From Pedobacter planticolens (lineage in GTDB: Bacteria; Bacteroidota; Bacteroidia; Sphingobacteriales; Sphingobacteriaceae): a stretch of DNA of 64,000 bases. Where the stretch lies: contig NZ_WNXD01000001.1 of the NCBI RefSeq assembly GCF_014172375.1, positions 434,001 through 498,000 of the forward strand. The letters are read 5' to 3'. Positions 17,379 through 26,391 of the stretch are shown piece by piece. Below the pieces are notes generated by a model. It searched no databases. It saw only the letters and a list, made by a program, of their open reading frames with translations, and was not told the DNA's origin. The translations under genes were made by a program, and so were the position numbers. How positions within the stretch are numbered: position 1 is the stretch's first letter; every line of letters starts with the position of its first letter.

Positions 17379-18044
17379 ATGCAAATCGCAAATCAGGTCA
17401 AACAACTCATCCATAAGGAAATGTTATTAGAATGGCGTTCTAAATATGCGCTCAATGGCATTTTGTTGTATGTAGTTTCAACTGTATTTGTTTGTTTTCT
17501 ATCCTTTGTAAGTGTTCCAGAAAAATTAACATGGAATGCATTATTTTGGATTATTATGCTTTTTGCCTCTATAAATGCGGTAGCTAAAAGTTTTTTACAA
17601 GAAAGCAAAGGCAGGCATTTATACATTTATACTTTGGTAAGTCCGGTAGCATTAATTATAGCTAAAACTTTGTACAATAGTTTATTAATGATTGGCTTGA
17701 CACTAATCGCTTTGCTATTTTATACCTTGGTTTTCTCTTTTCCAGCAGGTGCTGATATGGGAATGTATTTGGTAGCAACAGTTTTAGGAAGTTTAAGTTT
17801 TGCAACCATATTTACCATGGTTTCGGCAATCGCTTCGAAAGCAGGAAACGGCGGGATGTTGATGGCAATTTTAAGTTTTCCAATTATTATTCCAGTGTTA
17901 ATTGTGTTAATCAAATTAGCTAAAAATGCCATTGATGGCTTAGATAGAAGTGTAAGTTTAGATGATATAGGCTTATTGGCAGTGATAAATGTATTGGTAA
18001 TGGCTGTGTCTTTATTGTTATTTCCTTACCTTTGGCGGGATTAA
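17379..18044 (+). CDS. ccmB: Heme exporter permease CcmB
   Basis: This 221-residue protein has six predicted membrane helices and the CcmB features LEWRSKYALNGILLYV near the N-terminus and RGRHLY-like SKGRHLYIYTLVSPV (about 75-90). CcmB is the membrane subunit of the CcmAB ABC transporter that releases holo-CcmE during cytochrome c maturation. No ccmA precedes it. ccmC and a ccmD-like gene follow within 20 and 4 bp. Confidence 0.92.
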   Translation: MQIANQVKQLIHKEMLLEWRSKYALNGILLYVVSTVFVCFLSFVSVPEKLTWNALFWIIMLFASINAVAKSFLQESKGRHLYIYTLVSPVALIIAKTLYNSLLMIGLTLIALLFYTLVFSFPAGADMGMYLVATVLGSLSFATIFTMVSAIASKAGNGGMLMAILSFPIIIPVLIVLIKLAKNAIDGLDRSVSLDDIGLLAVINVLVMAVSLLLFPYLWRD

Positions 18045-18064
18045 AAACCAAATCAAAATAAAAA

Positions 18065-18721
18065 ATGCAAAAATCTTGGTGGAAAATTTTAGGTGCTGTA
18101 TTAGTGATTTATTCAACAATCGCTGGGTTATTATTAGGCGTTCCGCATTTAGATATTTTAAATGAAACCATCAGAAATTTGTATTTCCACGTACCCATGT
18201 GGTTTGCAATGATTGTACTATTTTCAATCTCTGTTTTTTATAGCATTAAATCCTTAATGTATACCAATGATGTTTACGACTTGAAAGCAGTTGAAGCTAT
18301 AAATGCAGGTATTATTTTCGGGGTTTTAGGATTAATAACTGGCGCAGTTTGGGCAAAATATACATGGGGACAATTCTGGAGTTTCGATCCTAAACAAAAC
18401 TTTGCTGCCATATCAATTTTATTATATTTTGCATATTTAGTATTGCGCAATGCGATAGACGAGGAGCAGAAAAGAGCTAAAATATCGGCCATTTATAATA
18501 TTTTTGCTTTCCCAATGATGGTAGTTTTATTATTCGTGTTGCCACGTTTGCAATCTTCTTTGCATCCAGGAAATGGCGGTAATCCGGGTTTTAATAGTTA
18601 TGATTTAGATAGCCGTATGCGTATGGTTTTCTATCCTGCTTGTTTAGGATGGATACTTATTGGCTACTGGATTTATACCATTCGTTTTAGAATTCGTTCT
18701 ATAGAACATCAAACAAATTAA
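18065..18721 (+). CDS. ccmC: Heme-handling protein CcmC
   Basis: The 218-residue, six-helix protein carries the tryptophan-rich WWD domain WGQFWSFDPKQNFAAI (about 101-116) and flanking His residues (LYFHVPMWF about 41; LHPG about 160). CcmC presents heme to CcmE on the outer face of the inner membrane. The WWD motif is closer to the CcsA form (WDPKE) than to the enterobacterial CcmC form (WDARL). Confidence 0.92.
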   Translation: MQKSWWKILGAVLVIYSTIAGLLLGVPHLDILNETIRNLYFHVPMWFAMIVLFSISVFYSIKSLMYTNDVYDLKAVEAINAGIIFGVLGLITGAVWAKYTWGQFWSFDPKQNFAAISILLYFAYLVLRNAIDEEQKRAKISAIYNIFAFPMMVVLLFVLPRLQSSLHPGNGGNPGFNSYDLDSRMRMVFYPACLGWILIGYWIYTIRFRIRSIEHQTN

Positions 18722-18725
18722 TGCC

Positions 18726-18944
18726 ATGAAGAAAATTATTTTTACTTTATTAATGTTAGTAACTACCCTAAATTTGTTCGCTCAGAACAATACTGTAGAA
18801 ATGGCGGATGCCTTACGTAGCGATGGAAAAATATACGTTGTTGTTGCTGTAATCGTAATAATTTTGCTTGGTTTATTGATCTACCTCTTCTCTCTAGACA
18901 AAAGATTAAAAATGTTAGAAAAAAAATCTTCTAGCAAAAACTAA
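18726..18944 (+). CDS. CcmD-like small membrane protein
   Basis: The 72-residue protein has a signal-like hydrophobic start (about 4-20), then one membrane helix (about 37-55) and a basic tail ([15 protein letters not shown]). It begins 4 bp after ccmC. Size, topology and position fit CcmD, which stabilises CcmC-CcmE-heme, although sequence similarity to proteobacterial CcmD is weak. Confidence 0.7.
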   Translation: MKKIIFTLLMLVTTLNLFAQNNTVEMADALRSDGKIYVVVAVIVIILLGLLIYLFSLDKRLKMLEKKSSSKN

Positions 18945-19090
18945 TTTTAAACGTCCTAATCCTAACCTTTTACCTTTTTTGCTATGGTGTTTATGATACA
19001 CTAAGCAAATTTGCACTTGCATTAGTGGGTTATTTTAATGCAATTTTGCACCGTACAAGAAGAAAATTCAAAATTTATAAAACACAAAAA

Positions 19091-20512
19091 ATGGCTAATA
19101 CAGCAAACGAAACAAGTTTTTTTACAGATGTTTGTAAGAACTTTGATAGTGCCGCACAATTTACCTCGCATCCAGAAGGTTTATTGGCTCAGATAAAAGC
19201 ATGTAACAGTGTGTACCGTTTTCAATTTCCAATTCGTAGAGGAAATGGCTTTGAAGTAATTGATGCATGGCGTGTAGAACACTCGCATCACATGAGCCCA
19301 ACTAAGGGCGGTATTCGTTATAGCGACATGGTTAATGAAGACGAAGTGATGGCCCTTGCAGCTTTAATGACTTACAAATGTGCTATTGTTAACGTTCCTT
19401 TTGGTGGCGCCAAAGGCGGAATTTGTATCAATCCAAAAAACTATTCTGTTGCAGAACTAGAAACAATTACTCGTCGTTATACAACAGAGTTGATTAAAAA
19501 GAATTTTATTGGTCCCGGCATTGATGTTCCTGCTCCTGATTATGGATCTGGCGAACGCGAAATGAGCTGGATTGCAGATACTTATATGACGATGAACCCT
19601 GGTTCTTTAGATGCATTGGGTTGTGTTACTGGTAAACCAATTGCTTTACACGGTATTCGTGGTAGAAAAGAAGCAACTGGTCGTGGTGTTGCATATGCAG
19701 TACGTGAGTGTGTTGCTCATGTAGATGATATGGCTAAAATTGGCTTAAAAGCTGGTTTAGGTGATAAAAAAGTAATTGTACAAGGTTTAGGTAATGTGGG
19801 TTATCACTCTGCTAAATTTTTGGCTGAGTTTGGTGCAACAATTGTTGGCGTTGCCGAATATGAAGGTGCAATTTACAATGCAAATGGTTTAAATATAGAT
19901 GAGGTTTTTGCACACCGTAAAAACACAGGTTCTATTTTAGGTTTCCCTGGTGCAACAGACTTTAAAAATTCGATGGAAGGCTTAGAGCAACCATGTGATA
20001 TTTTGGTTCCAGCAGCGTTAGAAAACCAGATCACAGCAACAAACATTCGTAACATCAAAGCAAAAATTATTGCTGAAGGTGCAAACGGACCATGTACTCC
20101 AGAAGCAGAAGAAATCTTCACTGAAATGGGTGGTATCATTATTCCTGATATGTATTGTAATGCAGGTGGGGTAACGGTTTCTTATTTCGAATGGTTAAAA
20201 AACCTTTCACACGTAGCTTTTGGTCGTATGGAAAGTCGTTATGCAGAAAACTCTAATGCGAATCTAATTAACACATTAGAGAACTTAACAGGTAAAAAAA
20301 TCCCTGATGAGAACCGTTTAATGATTGTTAAAGGTGCATCTGAAATGGAATTGGTGAATTCTGGATTAGAAGATACTATGATACATTCTTACCGAGAAAT
20401 TAGAGAAACTTTAGTGAACAAACCAGAGGTGAAAACGCTAAGAACAGCAGCGTTTGTAAACTCTATTGATAAAATCGCTATTTCTTACATGAACTTAGGT
20501 ATTTGGCCATAA
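19091..20512 (+). CDS. gdhA: Glutamate dehydrogenase (Glu/Leu/Phe/Val dehydrogenase family)
   Basis: The 473-residue enzyme interconverts glutamate and 2-oxoglutarate. Substrate and catalytic motifs are SPTKGGIRY (K of the substrate site), [11 protein letters not shown] (catalytic Lys region, about 110) and [14 protein letters not shown]. The Rossmann motif is [16 protein letters not shown]. It resembles the 'mitochondrial-type' GDH group. An upstream in-frame ATG at 19025 would add 22 non-conserved residues, so MANTANETS at 19091 is chosen. A strong terminator follows. Confidence 0.92.
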   Translation: MANTANETSFFTDVCKNFDSAAQFTSHPEGLLAQIKACNSVYRFQFPIRRGNGFEVIDAWRVEHSHHMSPTKGGIRYSDMVNEDEVMALAALMTYKCAIVNVPFGGAKGGICINPKNYSVAELETITRRYTTELIKKNFIGPGIDVPAPDYGSGEREMSWIADTYMTMNPGSLDALGCVTGKPIALHGIRGRKEATGRGVAYAVRECVAHVDDMAKIGLKAGLGDKKVIVQGLGNVGYHSAKFLAEFGATIVGVAEYEGAIYNANGLNIDEVFAHRKNTGSILGFPGATDFKNSMEGLEQPCDILVPAALENQITATNIRNIKAKIIAEGANGPCTPEAEEIFTEMGGIIIPDMYCNAGGVTVSYFEWLKNLSHVAFGRMESRYAENSNANLINTLENLTGKKIPDENRLMIVKGASEMELVNSGLEDTMIHSYREIRETLVNKPEVKTLRTAAFVNSIDKIAISYMNLGIWP

Positions 20513-20524
20513 TCCAATATATTC

Positions 20525-20561
20525 CACAAAAAAGCCTCGATTTTATCGGGGCTTTTTTGTG
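20525..20561 (+). terminator. Bidirectional intrinsic terminator
   Basis: A 16-bp inverted repeat (20525-20540 and 20546-20561, one G-T pair) has a 5-nt loop. The stem is A-rich on the left and T-rich on the right, so both strands give a GC core (AGCCTCGA/TCGGGGCT) followed by a U run. It serves gdhA and the convergent membrane gene. Confidence 0.9.
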
Positions 20562-20567
20562 ATGTTA

Positions 20568-21026
20568 TTAAGTGATAATATGGAAAACAATAGTTAATTG
20601 AAGCAGAATAGCAATGATAAGGCAAGCCACCCAGCCGAAATACCATTGAAGCCCAATGCGAGTTTTGGCTACAGCTTGAAAATAAAGTACAAGCATGATT
20701 ACCACACAGATGATTAAGGTTAAAACAAACTGCCACCAACTAGAAAGTGGTAAATACATGAGTAGATAATAGGAGAGGAGTGAAATTGAACCACTCAAAC
20801 AAACCAAACTTATCCGTCTAATAAATTCGAATTTCTTTTTCTTTAATAAAAATAATGCTGCTATTATCTGAATGCCCCATTTTGCCCCAGCAATGCTTCC
20901 AGATAAAATCATTTGATTTGTATCGGTATACAACAAATCGTTTTGACTGATAAACAGAATGCTTATAAATAGAGATAATAGAAAATAAAGGATAGCAAGA
21001 CTAATATCTTTTTGATCGTTTTGCAT
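20568..21026 (-). CDS. Hypothetical four-helix membrane protein
   Basis: This 152-residue protein has four predicted membrane helices (about 8-26, 43-60, 74-88 and 92-112, with a last one 120-148). The start at 21026 (MQNDQKDIS) is preferred; an in-frame ATG at 21074 would add 16 residues. It shares the terminator with gdhA. No family was recognised. Confidence 0.65.
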   Translation of the reverse strand: MQNDQKDISLAILYFLLSLFISILFISQNDLLYTDTNQMILSGSIAGAKWGIQIIAALFLLKKKKFEFIRRISLVCLSGSISLLSYYLLMYLPLSSWWQFVLTLIICVVIMLVLYFQAVAKTRIGLQWYFGWVACLIIAILLQLTIVFHIIT

Positions 21027-21074
21027 TGTGGAGCATTTATTTATCAAAATTAACTGGTGCACAGACCAATCCAT

Positions 21075-21092
21075 ATACCCACAGTTGGGTAT
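21075..21092. promoter_or_regulatory. Hairpin in a divergent promoter region
   Basis: ATACCCA (21075-21081) and TGGGTAT (21086-21092) form a perfect 7-bp stem with a 4-nt loop. It lies between two divergent genes, about 50 bp upstream of the minus-strand gene and 97 bp before msrA. It could be an operator or a leader hairpin. Confidence 0.25.
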
Positions 21093-21188
21093 TTTATAAA
21101 GGAAAATAACATTGATTTATTATTTAATCATGACAATTAGAAAAAACTATTTTCAGTTACTAAGCGTATATTGTATAAAACAATAAGC

Positions 21189-21827
21189 ATGAAAAATCTA
21201 ATCACACTTTTATTCGTAACCGTATTTTTCTCTTGTACTAATGCAGAAGAAAAAGTAAAGGCAGAAGTTCCAAAAGTTTCAAAAACTCAAAGAGTAGCAG
21301 TTTTTGCTGGCGGATGTTTTTGGGGACTGCAAGAAGGTTTTTCGGAATTAAAAGGGGTAATTAAAACAACAAGTGGTTATGCTGGCGGCACGACTAAAAA
21401 TCCATCATACGAAGATGTAAATACAGAAACAACAGGTCATGCCGAAGCAGTTCAAATTATTTATGATCCATCAATAATTAGTTTCGCCCAATTATTAGAT
21501 GTTTTCTTCGTAGTTCATGATGGCACTCAATTAAATAGACAAGGTCCAGATGTGGGCACAAGTTATCGCTCTATTGCTTTTTACAGCAATGCTGAAGAGA
21601 AAAAACAAATTGAAGCTGCAATTATAAAAAGTAACCGTTCACAATTGCATCCAGGTCAAATTGTAACCGAAGTTACTCCAATGGCAACTTTTTATCCAGC
21701 AGAAAAATACCATCAAAATTTCGTGAAACTAAATCCAAATCAGGGTTACGTAGTAAATGTATGTGGTCCTAAAATTCAGAAACTACGAAAAGCCTTTCCT
21801 AATTTGTTGAAAGATGAGTTTAAATAA
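21189..21827 (+). CDS. msrA: Lipoprotein peptide-methionine (S)-S-oxide reductase MsrA
   Basis: The 212-residue protein has a signal peptide ending in the lipobox VFFSC (Cys about 16). The MsrA domain follows, with the catalytic motif FAGGCFWGLQ (about 43-52), SGYAGG, the HAEAVQI motif and a C-terminal Cys (VNVCGPK) as possible resolving residue. It reduces methionine-S-sulfoxide in proteins, here probably in the periplasm or at the outer membrane. The start at 21189 puts the lipobox at the correct distance. Confidence 0.93.
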   Translation: MKNLITLLFVTVFFSCTNAEEKVKAEVPKVSKTQRVAVFAGGCFWGLQEGFSELKGVIKTTSGYAGGTTKNPSYEDVNTETTGHAEAVQIIYDPSIISFAQLLDVFFVVHDGTQLNRQGPDVGTSYRSIAFYSNAEEKKQIEAAIIKSNRSQLHPGQIVTEVTPMATFYPAEKYHQNFVKLNPNQGYVVNVCGPKIQKLRKAFPNLLKDEFK

Positions 21828-21905
21828 TTGGGTTCATTAGTTCAATAAATCATTGGTTCATTTGTTTATGCGATAAATACCAATGAGCAAATGACTAATG
21901 AACAG
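21828..21905. repeat. 'aatgaaccaatgag' word repeat
   Basis: The gap after msrA has inverted words (gttcattagttcaataaatcattggttcattt against caatgagcaaatgactaatgaac, quoted in pieces GTTCATTAGTTC, ATTGGTTCATTTG, CAAATGACTAATGAAC). The two halves can fold back on each other. No gene was seen. Confidence 0.5.
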
Positions 21906-21974
21906 TTTTAAAATTAGAACTATCAATTAATTGTCACGTTGTGCATTACCAATAGCCTACTACGGTAGTTTTTT

Positions 21975-21982
21975 TATCTTTG
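21975..21982 (+). promoter_or_regulatory. -7 element upstream of ccmE
   Basis: TATCTTTG (TAnnTTTG) ends 28 nt before the ccmE ATG, giving a short leader. Confidence 0.5.
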
Positions 21983-22010
21983 TGGTCTGGATTTTTAATT
22001 TAAACCCCAC

Positions 22011-22427
22011 ATGAGAAAAAGTGCTATTATCGGTTTAATTACAATTGCCATTTGTATTGGCTTTCTCGTAAGTCTAAATGCAGATACCGATACCTACTCT
22101 AATTTTACTGAGGCAGCTTCTTCCAATAAAGAAGAACACGTAATGGGGCATTGGGAAAAAAGTAAAGGTACAGAGTACGATGCACTTAAAGATCCGAATC
22201 ACTTTGGCTTTTACATGAAAGATGAAAAAGGTAAAGTGAAAAAAGTTGTGCTAAATGGTACAAAACCACAAGATTTCGAACGTTCTGAAAAATTGGTTCT
22301 AATTGGTAAAATGGAAAATGATACCTTTTATGCAACCAAAATATTAATGAAATGCCCTTCTAAATACAATGATAATTTGGTTGAAATAAACCAAGATGGT
22401 CAAGTAAAACAATACAAGAAATCTTAA
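22011..22427 (+). CDS. ccmE: Cytochrome c maturation heme chaperone CcmE, cysteine type
   Basis: The 138-residue protein has one N-terminal membrane anchor (about 6-22) and an OB-fold domain with FGFYMKDEKGKVKKVVLNG and the KLVLIGKM strand. At the heme-attachment position, where enterobacterial CcmE has His in LAKHDENY, this protein has KCPSKY (C115, Y119), the CxxxY form. CcmE carries heme covalently from CcmC to CcmF. The stop overlaps the ccmF ATG (TAATG). Confidence 0.93.
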   Translation: MRKSAIIGLITIAICIGFLVSLNADTDTYSNFTEAASSNKEEHVMGHWEKSKGTEYDALKDPNHFGFYMKDEKGKVKKVVLNGTKPQDFERSEKLVLIGKMENDTFYATKILMKCPSKYNDNLVEINQDGQVKQYKKS

Positions 22428-24898
22428 TGGATATACAATTTATAGGAGAAAACCTCCTTCCAGGTAAAATTGGACAGTTTTTTATTGTTCTAGCATTTGC
22501 TGCATCTCTACTCTCAACTATCGCTTATTTCTTTGCGGTAAAAAACAAAAATTTAGAAGATAAATCTTGGGTTAAACTAGGTCGAATTGGTTTTTTAATC
22601 AATTTTGCAAGTGTAATTGGTATTGGAGTAACCTTGTTTTTTCTTATTTTAAATCACTATTTCGAATATTATTACGTTTATCATCACTCTTCAAAAACAC
22701 TTCCAGTATATTATATCGTTTCTGCTTTTTGGGAAGGACAAGAAGGAAGTTTTTGGCTTTGGGCTTTTTGGCAATCAGTTTTAGGGACAATCCTAATTTG
22801 GAAAGCAAAAACTTGGGAAAACGGTGTAATGACTGTGATTTCATTTTCTCAGGTGTTTTTAACATCAATGTTATTGGGTGTTCAAATTTTTGGGCAACGT
22901 ATTGGTAGCTCGCCTTTCATCCTGCTAAGAGAAGCGGATGATTTAAAGTCATTTGCACCTGTAATTTTTGCAGACCCAGAAAATTTTAGAAATTATTTAA
23001 AGTTTATCACCGATGGTAAAGGCTTAAATCCATTATTACAAAACTATTGGATGGTAATTCACCCACCAACCTTGTTTTTAGGTTTTGCAAGTATGGTGGT
23101 TCCTTTCGCCTATGGCATAGCTGCTTTATGGACAAGACGGTACAAAGAATTTGTAAAACCTGTGTTGCCTTGGGTTTTATTTGCAGTAATGATCTTAGGT
23201 ACTGGTATTATCATGGGTTCATTTTGGGCTTATGAAGCACTAAACTTTGGTGGTTTTTGGGCTTGGGACCCAGTAGAAAATGCATCAATAATTCCTTGGT
23301 TAACTTTAATTGGAGGTTTACATGTATTAATTGCGTACAAAAATACAGGTCATGCTTACTTCACGGCAATGGCTTTAGTATTAATTAGTTTCCTTTTAGT
23401 TTTATATGCATCCTTCCTAACTAGAAGCGGCATTTTAGGAGATACTTCAGTACATGCGTTTACAGATTTAGGCATGTTCGGTCATTTAATTCTTTACAAT
23501 GTAATCTTTTTAATTATTGCAATTTATTTTATTGCCACAAGGTGGAGTGAATTGCCAATTACCCATAAGGATGAAGAAACATATTCTCGTGAATTTTGGA
23601 TGTTTATTGGCGCTTTAGTGCTTACAGTATCGTGTATTCATATTATTTTCGCAACTTCCGTACCTGTATTTAACAAAGCATTTGGTACAAACTATGCACC
23701 AATTAAAGATGCAATTAGGTTTTACAATCAATGGCAAGCACCATTTGCAATATTAATTACCTTGATTTCAGGTTTCTCTCAATTTTTGAAATACAAAAGA
23801 ACCGATCCACGCAAATTTTATAGCAGCTTAATCTCATCAATTGTTTTTGCACTGGTTTTAACTGGCGGATTTGCATGGTTAACAGGTGTTTATACTAATT
23901 TGATGTACATCTTCTTAACATTCAGCTGTATTTTTGCAGTTCTATCTAACGCCAGATTATTATCTGCAGCATTTGTTGGAAAGGGAAGTAAATTGGTAGG
24001 TTCTGCAGTGGCTCACATCGGCTTTGCCATATTATTATTAGGCGCTTTAGTGGCAGCAGCAACAAGTAATCCAATTTCTATAAACGAAACTAACTTTATT
24101 CCTGTTAAGGATTTCGAAAAAGCAGCTAAACCTGGAGAAAATATCATGCTGTATAAAAATGAGCCTAAGAAAATGGGCAAATATACAGTTACCTATATCA
24201 GCGATACCACCATTGCGCCAAACACGTATTACAAGCTTAACTTTAAAGTAATTGATGCACAAAGCGGCAAAATAAAAGAAGATTTTGAAGTAAATCCAAG
24301 TATCCAAGAAAACGGAAAAATGGGCTTAATTGCATCTCCTGATACAAAACATTATGTAACATCTGATATTTACACACATATTACTAGTGCTGCTGTAAAA
24401 GAAGATGAACATGGCGATCACGAAGGTCATTCTGAAGAAGAAAATTATAAAGCACCTAGAATTGTAAACTTAAGCGTTGGCGATACCATTCATGTGAGCA
24501 GCGGTGTGTTAACTGTACAACCTATCAACAATAAACCTGTAGTTAGAGATTTAAAAATTGATGCTGGTGATTTAGCGATTGGTTTACCTTTAGAAATTAA
24601 TGTAAGTGGTAAAATTTACGAAACAGAACCTTTATTTTTAGTAAAAGGAAATAACACTTTCGATTTCGCTAGAAAAATTGATGAATTAGGATTGAGAATT
24701 AGATTTACCAAAATAATACCTGAACAAGGAAAGTTTGAAGTGCAGATATATGAAAAACCACAACAAGCAAAAGATTGGTTAGTATTCAAATCTATCGAAT
24801 TCCCGTACATCAATTTATATTGGGTAGGTACAATTGTAATGGTAATCGGTTTCTTAATCTCTATTTTTAGAAGAAAGAAAGAACTGAAAGCAAATTAA
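22427..24898 (+). CDS. ccmF: Cytochrome c heme lyase subunit CcmF/CcsA-like
   Basis: The 823-residue protein has about 15 membrane helices and the WWD heme-binding motif GGFWAWDPVENASIIPWLT (about 274-292). Another conserved block is FWEGQEGSFWLWAFW (about 100-114), and HPPTLFLGF is the conserved His site. A large periplasmic segment (about 540-770) includes a His-rich stretch DEHGDHEGHSEEE. It ligates heme from CcmE to apocytochromes. No ccmG, ccmH or ccmI was seen. Confidence 0.93.
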   Translation: MDIQFIGENLLPGKIGQFFIVLAFAASLLSTIAYFFAVKNKNLEDKSWVKLGRIGFLINFASVIGIGVTLFFLILNHYFEYYYVYHHSSKTLPVYYIVSAFWEGQEGSFWLWAFWQSVLGTILIWKAKTWENGVMTVISFSQVFLTSMLLGVQIFGQRIGSSPFILLREADDLKSFAPVIFADPENFRNYLKFITDGKGLNPLLQNYWMVIHPPTLFLGFASMVVPFAYGIAALWTRRYKEFVKPVLPWVLFAVMILGTGIIMGSFWAYEALNFGGFWAWDPVENASIIPWLTLIGGLHVLIAYKNTGHAYFTAMALVLISFLLVLYASFLTRSGILGDTSVHAFTDLGMFGHLILYNVIFLIIAIYFIATRWSELPITHKDEETYSREFWMFIGALVLTVSCIHIIFATSVPVFNKAFGTNYAPIKDAIRFYNQWQAPFAILITLISGFSQFLKYKRTDPRKFYSSLISSIVFALVLTGGFAWLTGVYTNLMYIFLTFSCIFAVLSNARLLSAAFVGKGSKLVGSAVAHIGFAILLLGALVAAATSNPISINETNFIPVKDFEKAAKPGENIMLYKNEPKKMGKYTVTYISDTTIAPNTYYKLNFKVIDAQSGKIKEDFEVNPSIQENGKMGLIASPDTKHYVTSDIYTHITSAAVKEDEHGDHEGHSEEENYKAPRIVNLSVGDTIHVSSGVLTVQPINNKPVVRDLKIDAGDLAIGLPLEINVSGKIYETEPLFLVKGNNTFDFARKIDELGLRIRFTKIIPEQGKFEVQIYEKPQQAKDWLVFKSIEFPYINLYWVGTIVMVIGFLISIFRRKKELKAN

Positions 24899-24899
24899 A

Positions 24900-25661
24900 A
24901 TGAAAGTTGTAATTATAGGCGCTGGAAACGTTGCTACACATTTAGCTAAAGCTTTGTATGCGACAAATGTGCAAATAGTACAGGTCTGGTCTTATCATTA
25001 CAGCAATGCAAAATTATTAGCAGATCAAGTAAATGCTACTGCGATTGAAGATTTAACAGCGCTTGATAAAACTGCTGATATCTGCATAATTTCAGTTAAA
25101 GATGATGCAATTGCCGAAATAGCTGAACAATTAATCGATTTTAAAGGACTGATTGTACATACTTCTGGAAGCGTAAGTATGGATGTTTTTGCGAATAGTA
25201 GTTCAAATTATGGCGTTTTATATCCATTGCAAACCTTCTCGAAAGATAAAGAATTAAGCTTTGCAACAATTCCACTTTGTGTAGAAGCGAGTAATGAAAC
25301 AGCTTTACAGTTAGTAAAACAACTGGCAAGTCAATTGAGCACTCACGTTGTGGAAATAAATAGTGAAAAACGTAAAATTTTGCATTTGGCAGCAGTTTTT
25401 GCATGTAATTTTACAAATCATTTTTACGCATTGGCGGAAGAAGTTTTAGCAGCAAACCAATTGGATTTTGATATTTTAAGACCACTAATTACCGAAACTG
25501 CTGCAAAAGTTCAACACACTTTGCCCTTAACAGTACAAACTGGTCCGGCAATTAGAAATGACGAACAAACATTAAAAAAACACGAAGAATTGTTGTTACA
25601 ACAACCACAATTATTAGAAATATATAAAATAGTAAGTGAGAGCATTAAAAAAACCAGATAA
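24900..25661 (+). CDS. Rossmann-like DUF2520 oxidoreductase
   Basis: The 253-residue protein starts with a dinucleotide-binding fold MKVVIIGAGNVATHLAKAL (GxGNVA), followed by ADICIISVKDDAI and VHTSGSVSMDV. The C-terminal DUF2520 domain contains LHLAAVFACNFTNHFYALAEE. It resembles a pyrroline-5-carboxylate reductase or F420-NADP oxidoreductase in fold. The substrate is unknown. It starts one base after the ccmF stop, so it is likely co-transcribed with ccmEF. Confidence 0.85.
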   Translation: MKVVIIGAGNVATHLAKALYATNVQIVQVWSYHYSNAKLLADQVNATAIEDLTALDKTADICIISVKDDAIAEIAEQLIDFKGLIVHTSGSVSMDVFANSSSNYGVLYPLQTFSKDKELSFATIPLCVEASNETALQLVKQLASQLSTHVVEINSEKRKILHLAAVFACNFTNHFYALAEEVLAANQLDFDILRPLITETAAKVQHTLPLTVQTGPAIRNDEQTLKKHEELLLQQPQLLEIYKIVSESIKKTR

Positions 25662-25686
25662 TTACACAATTGCGGTTTTAGCTCCT

Positions 25687-25694
25687 TACTTTTG
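25687..25694 (+). promoter_or_regulatory. -7 element upstream of fdx
   Basis: TACTTTTG (TAnnTTTG) ends 9 nt before the ATG at 25704. An upstream in-frame ATG at 25692 lies inside the box, which favours the start at 25704. Confidence 0.5.
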
Positions 25695-25703
25695 CAACTA
25701 ATT

Positions 25704-26036
25704 ATGAGTATTTTTAAATTAAAGATAAATTTTGAAGAACAAGGCAAAACGCCAATAGAACTACCTATTGCAGCCGGCGAAGATGTTTTAGATATCTGCT
25801 TGGATAATGGGATAGAACTACAACATAACTGCGGTGGCGTTTGCGGATGTAGTACTTGCCATATTTATGTGAATAAAGGCATGGATAATATTCAAGAAAT
25901 ATCAGATAAAGAAGAAGATTTTATTGATAGAGCGGTAAGACCGAGAATTACTTCGCGTTTAGCTTGCCAATGTATAGTTTTAGATGGAGACATTGAAGTA
26001 ACTATACCGGATCAATCAGAATTTTTAGGACACTAG
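25704..26036 (+). CDS. fdx: ISC-type 2Fe-2S ferredoxin
   Basis: The 110-residue protein has the adrenodoxin/Fdx cluster motif HNCGGVCGCSTCHIYV, where C-x5-C-x2-C gives three ligands (about 36, 42 and 45), plus a fourth Cys in LACQC (about 90). The acidic loop DNIQEISDKEEDF is typical of ISC ferredoxins. It supplies electrons for Fe-S cluster assembly. iscX follows 94 bp downstream. Confidence 0.93.
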   Translation: MSIFKLKINFEEQGKTPIELPIAAGEDVLDICLDNGIELQHNCGGVCGCSTCHIYVNKGMDNIQEISDKEEDFIDRAVRPRITSRLACQCIVLDGDIEVTIPDQSEFLGH

Positions 26037-26127
26037 ACAGTTTTCAGTTAACAGTTTTCAGTTGCTTGTCATCCTGAGCTTGTCGAAGGACAATAAACAA
26101 TTTAGCAATTCAACAATCAAACAATAA
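26037..26127. repeat. Composite word repeat between fdx and iscX
   Basis: Three words lie end to end: CAGTTTTCAGTT twice (26038-26062), then GTCATCCTGAGCTTGTCGAA (about 26068-26087), a half-site of the interspersed 'HPELVEG' type element, then CAATTTAGCAATTCAACAATC. The first word recurs at 15748 and the third near 17350. Confidence 0.55.
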
Positions 26128-26130
26128 CTA

Positions 26131-26376
26131 ATGAACAACGATAAATTTGCATTACCAATTTACTGGAGAGACCACGAAGATATAGCTCAAGAATTGTATG
26201 AGAAATTTGGTGATGAATTTAATGAGGCTAAAATATACCGTATTAGATTTACCGAATTGTTAGATTGGGTACTTTCATTACCTAATTTTAAAGGCACTCG
26301 TGAAGAAAGTAACGAAGGACATTTAGAGCAAATTCAATCTGCTTGGGTTTACGAATGGAGAGATAATCAAGATTAG
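26131..26376 (+). CDS. iscX: Fe-S assembly protein IscX
   Basis: The 81 residues fit IscX (about 66) with a short N-terminal and C-terminal extension. The conserved YWRDHEDIAQELYEKFGD, IRFTELLDWVLSLPNF and AWVYEWRDNQ motifs are clear. IscX binds IscS and iron and modulates cluster assembly. It is close to fdx and probably co-transcribed. Confidence 0.93.
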   Translation: MNNDKFALPIYWRDHEDIAQELYEKFGDEFNEAKIYRIRFTELLDWVLSLPNFKGTREESNEGHLEQIQSAWVYEWRDNQD

Positions 26377-26391
26377 TTAACCTATAAAACA

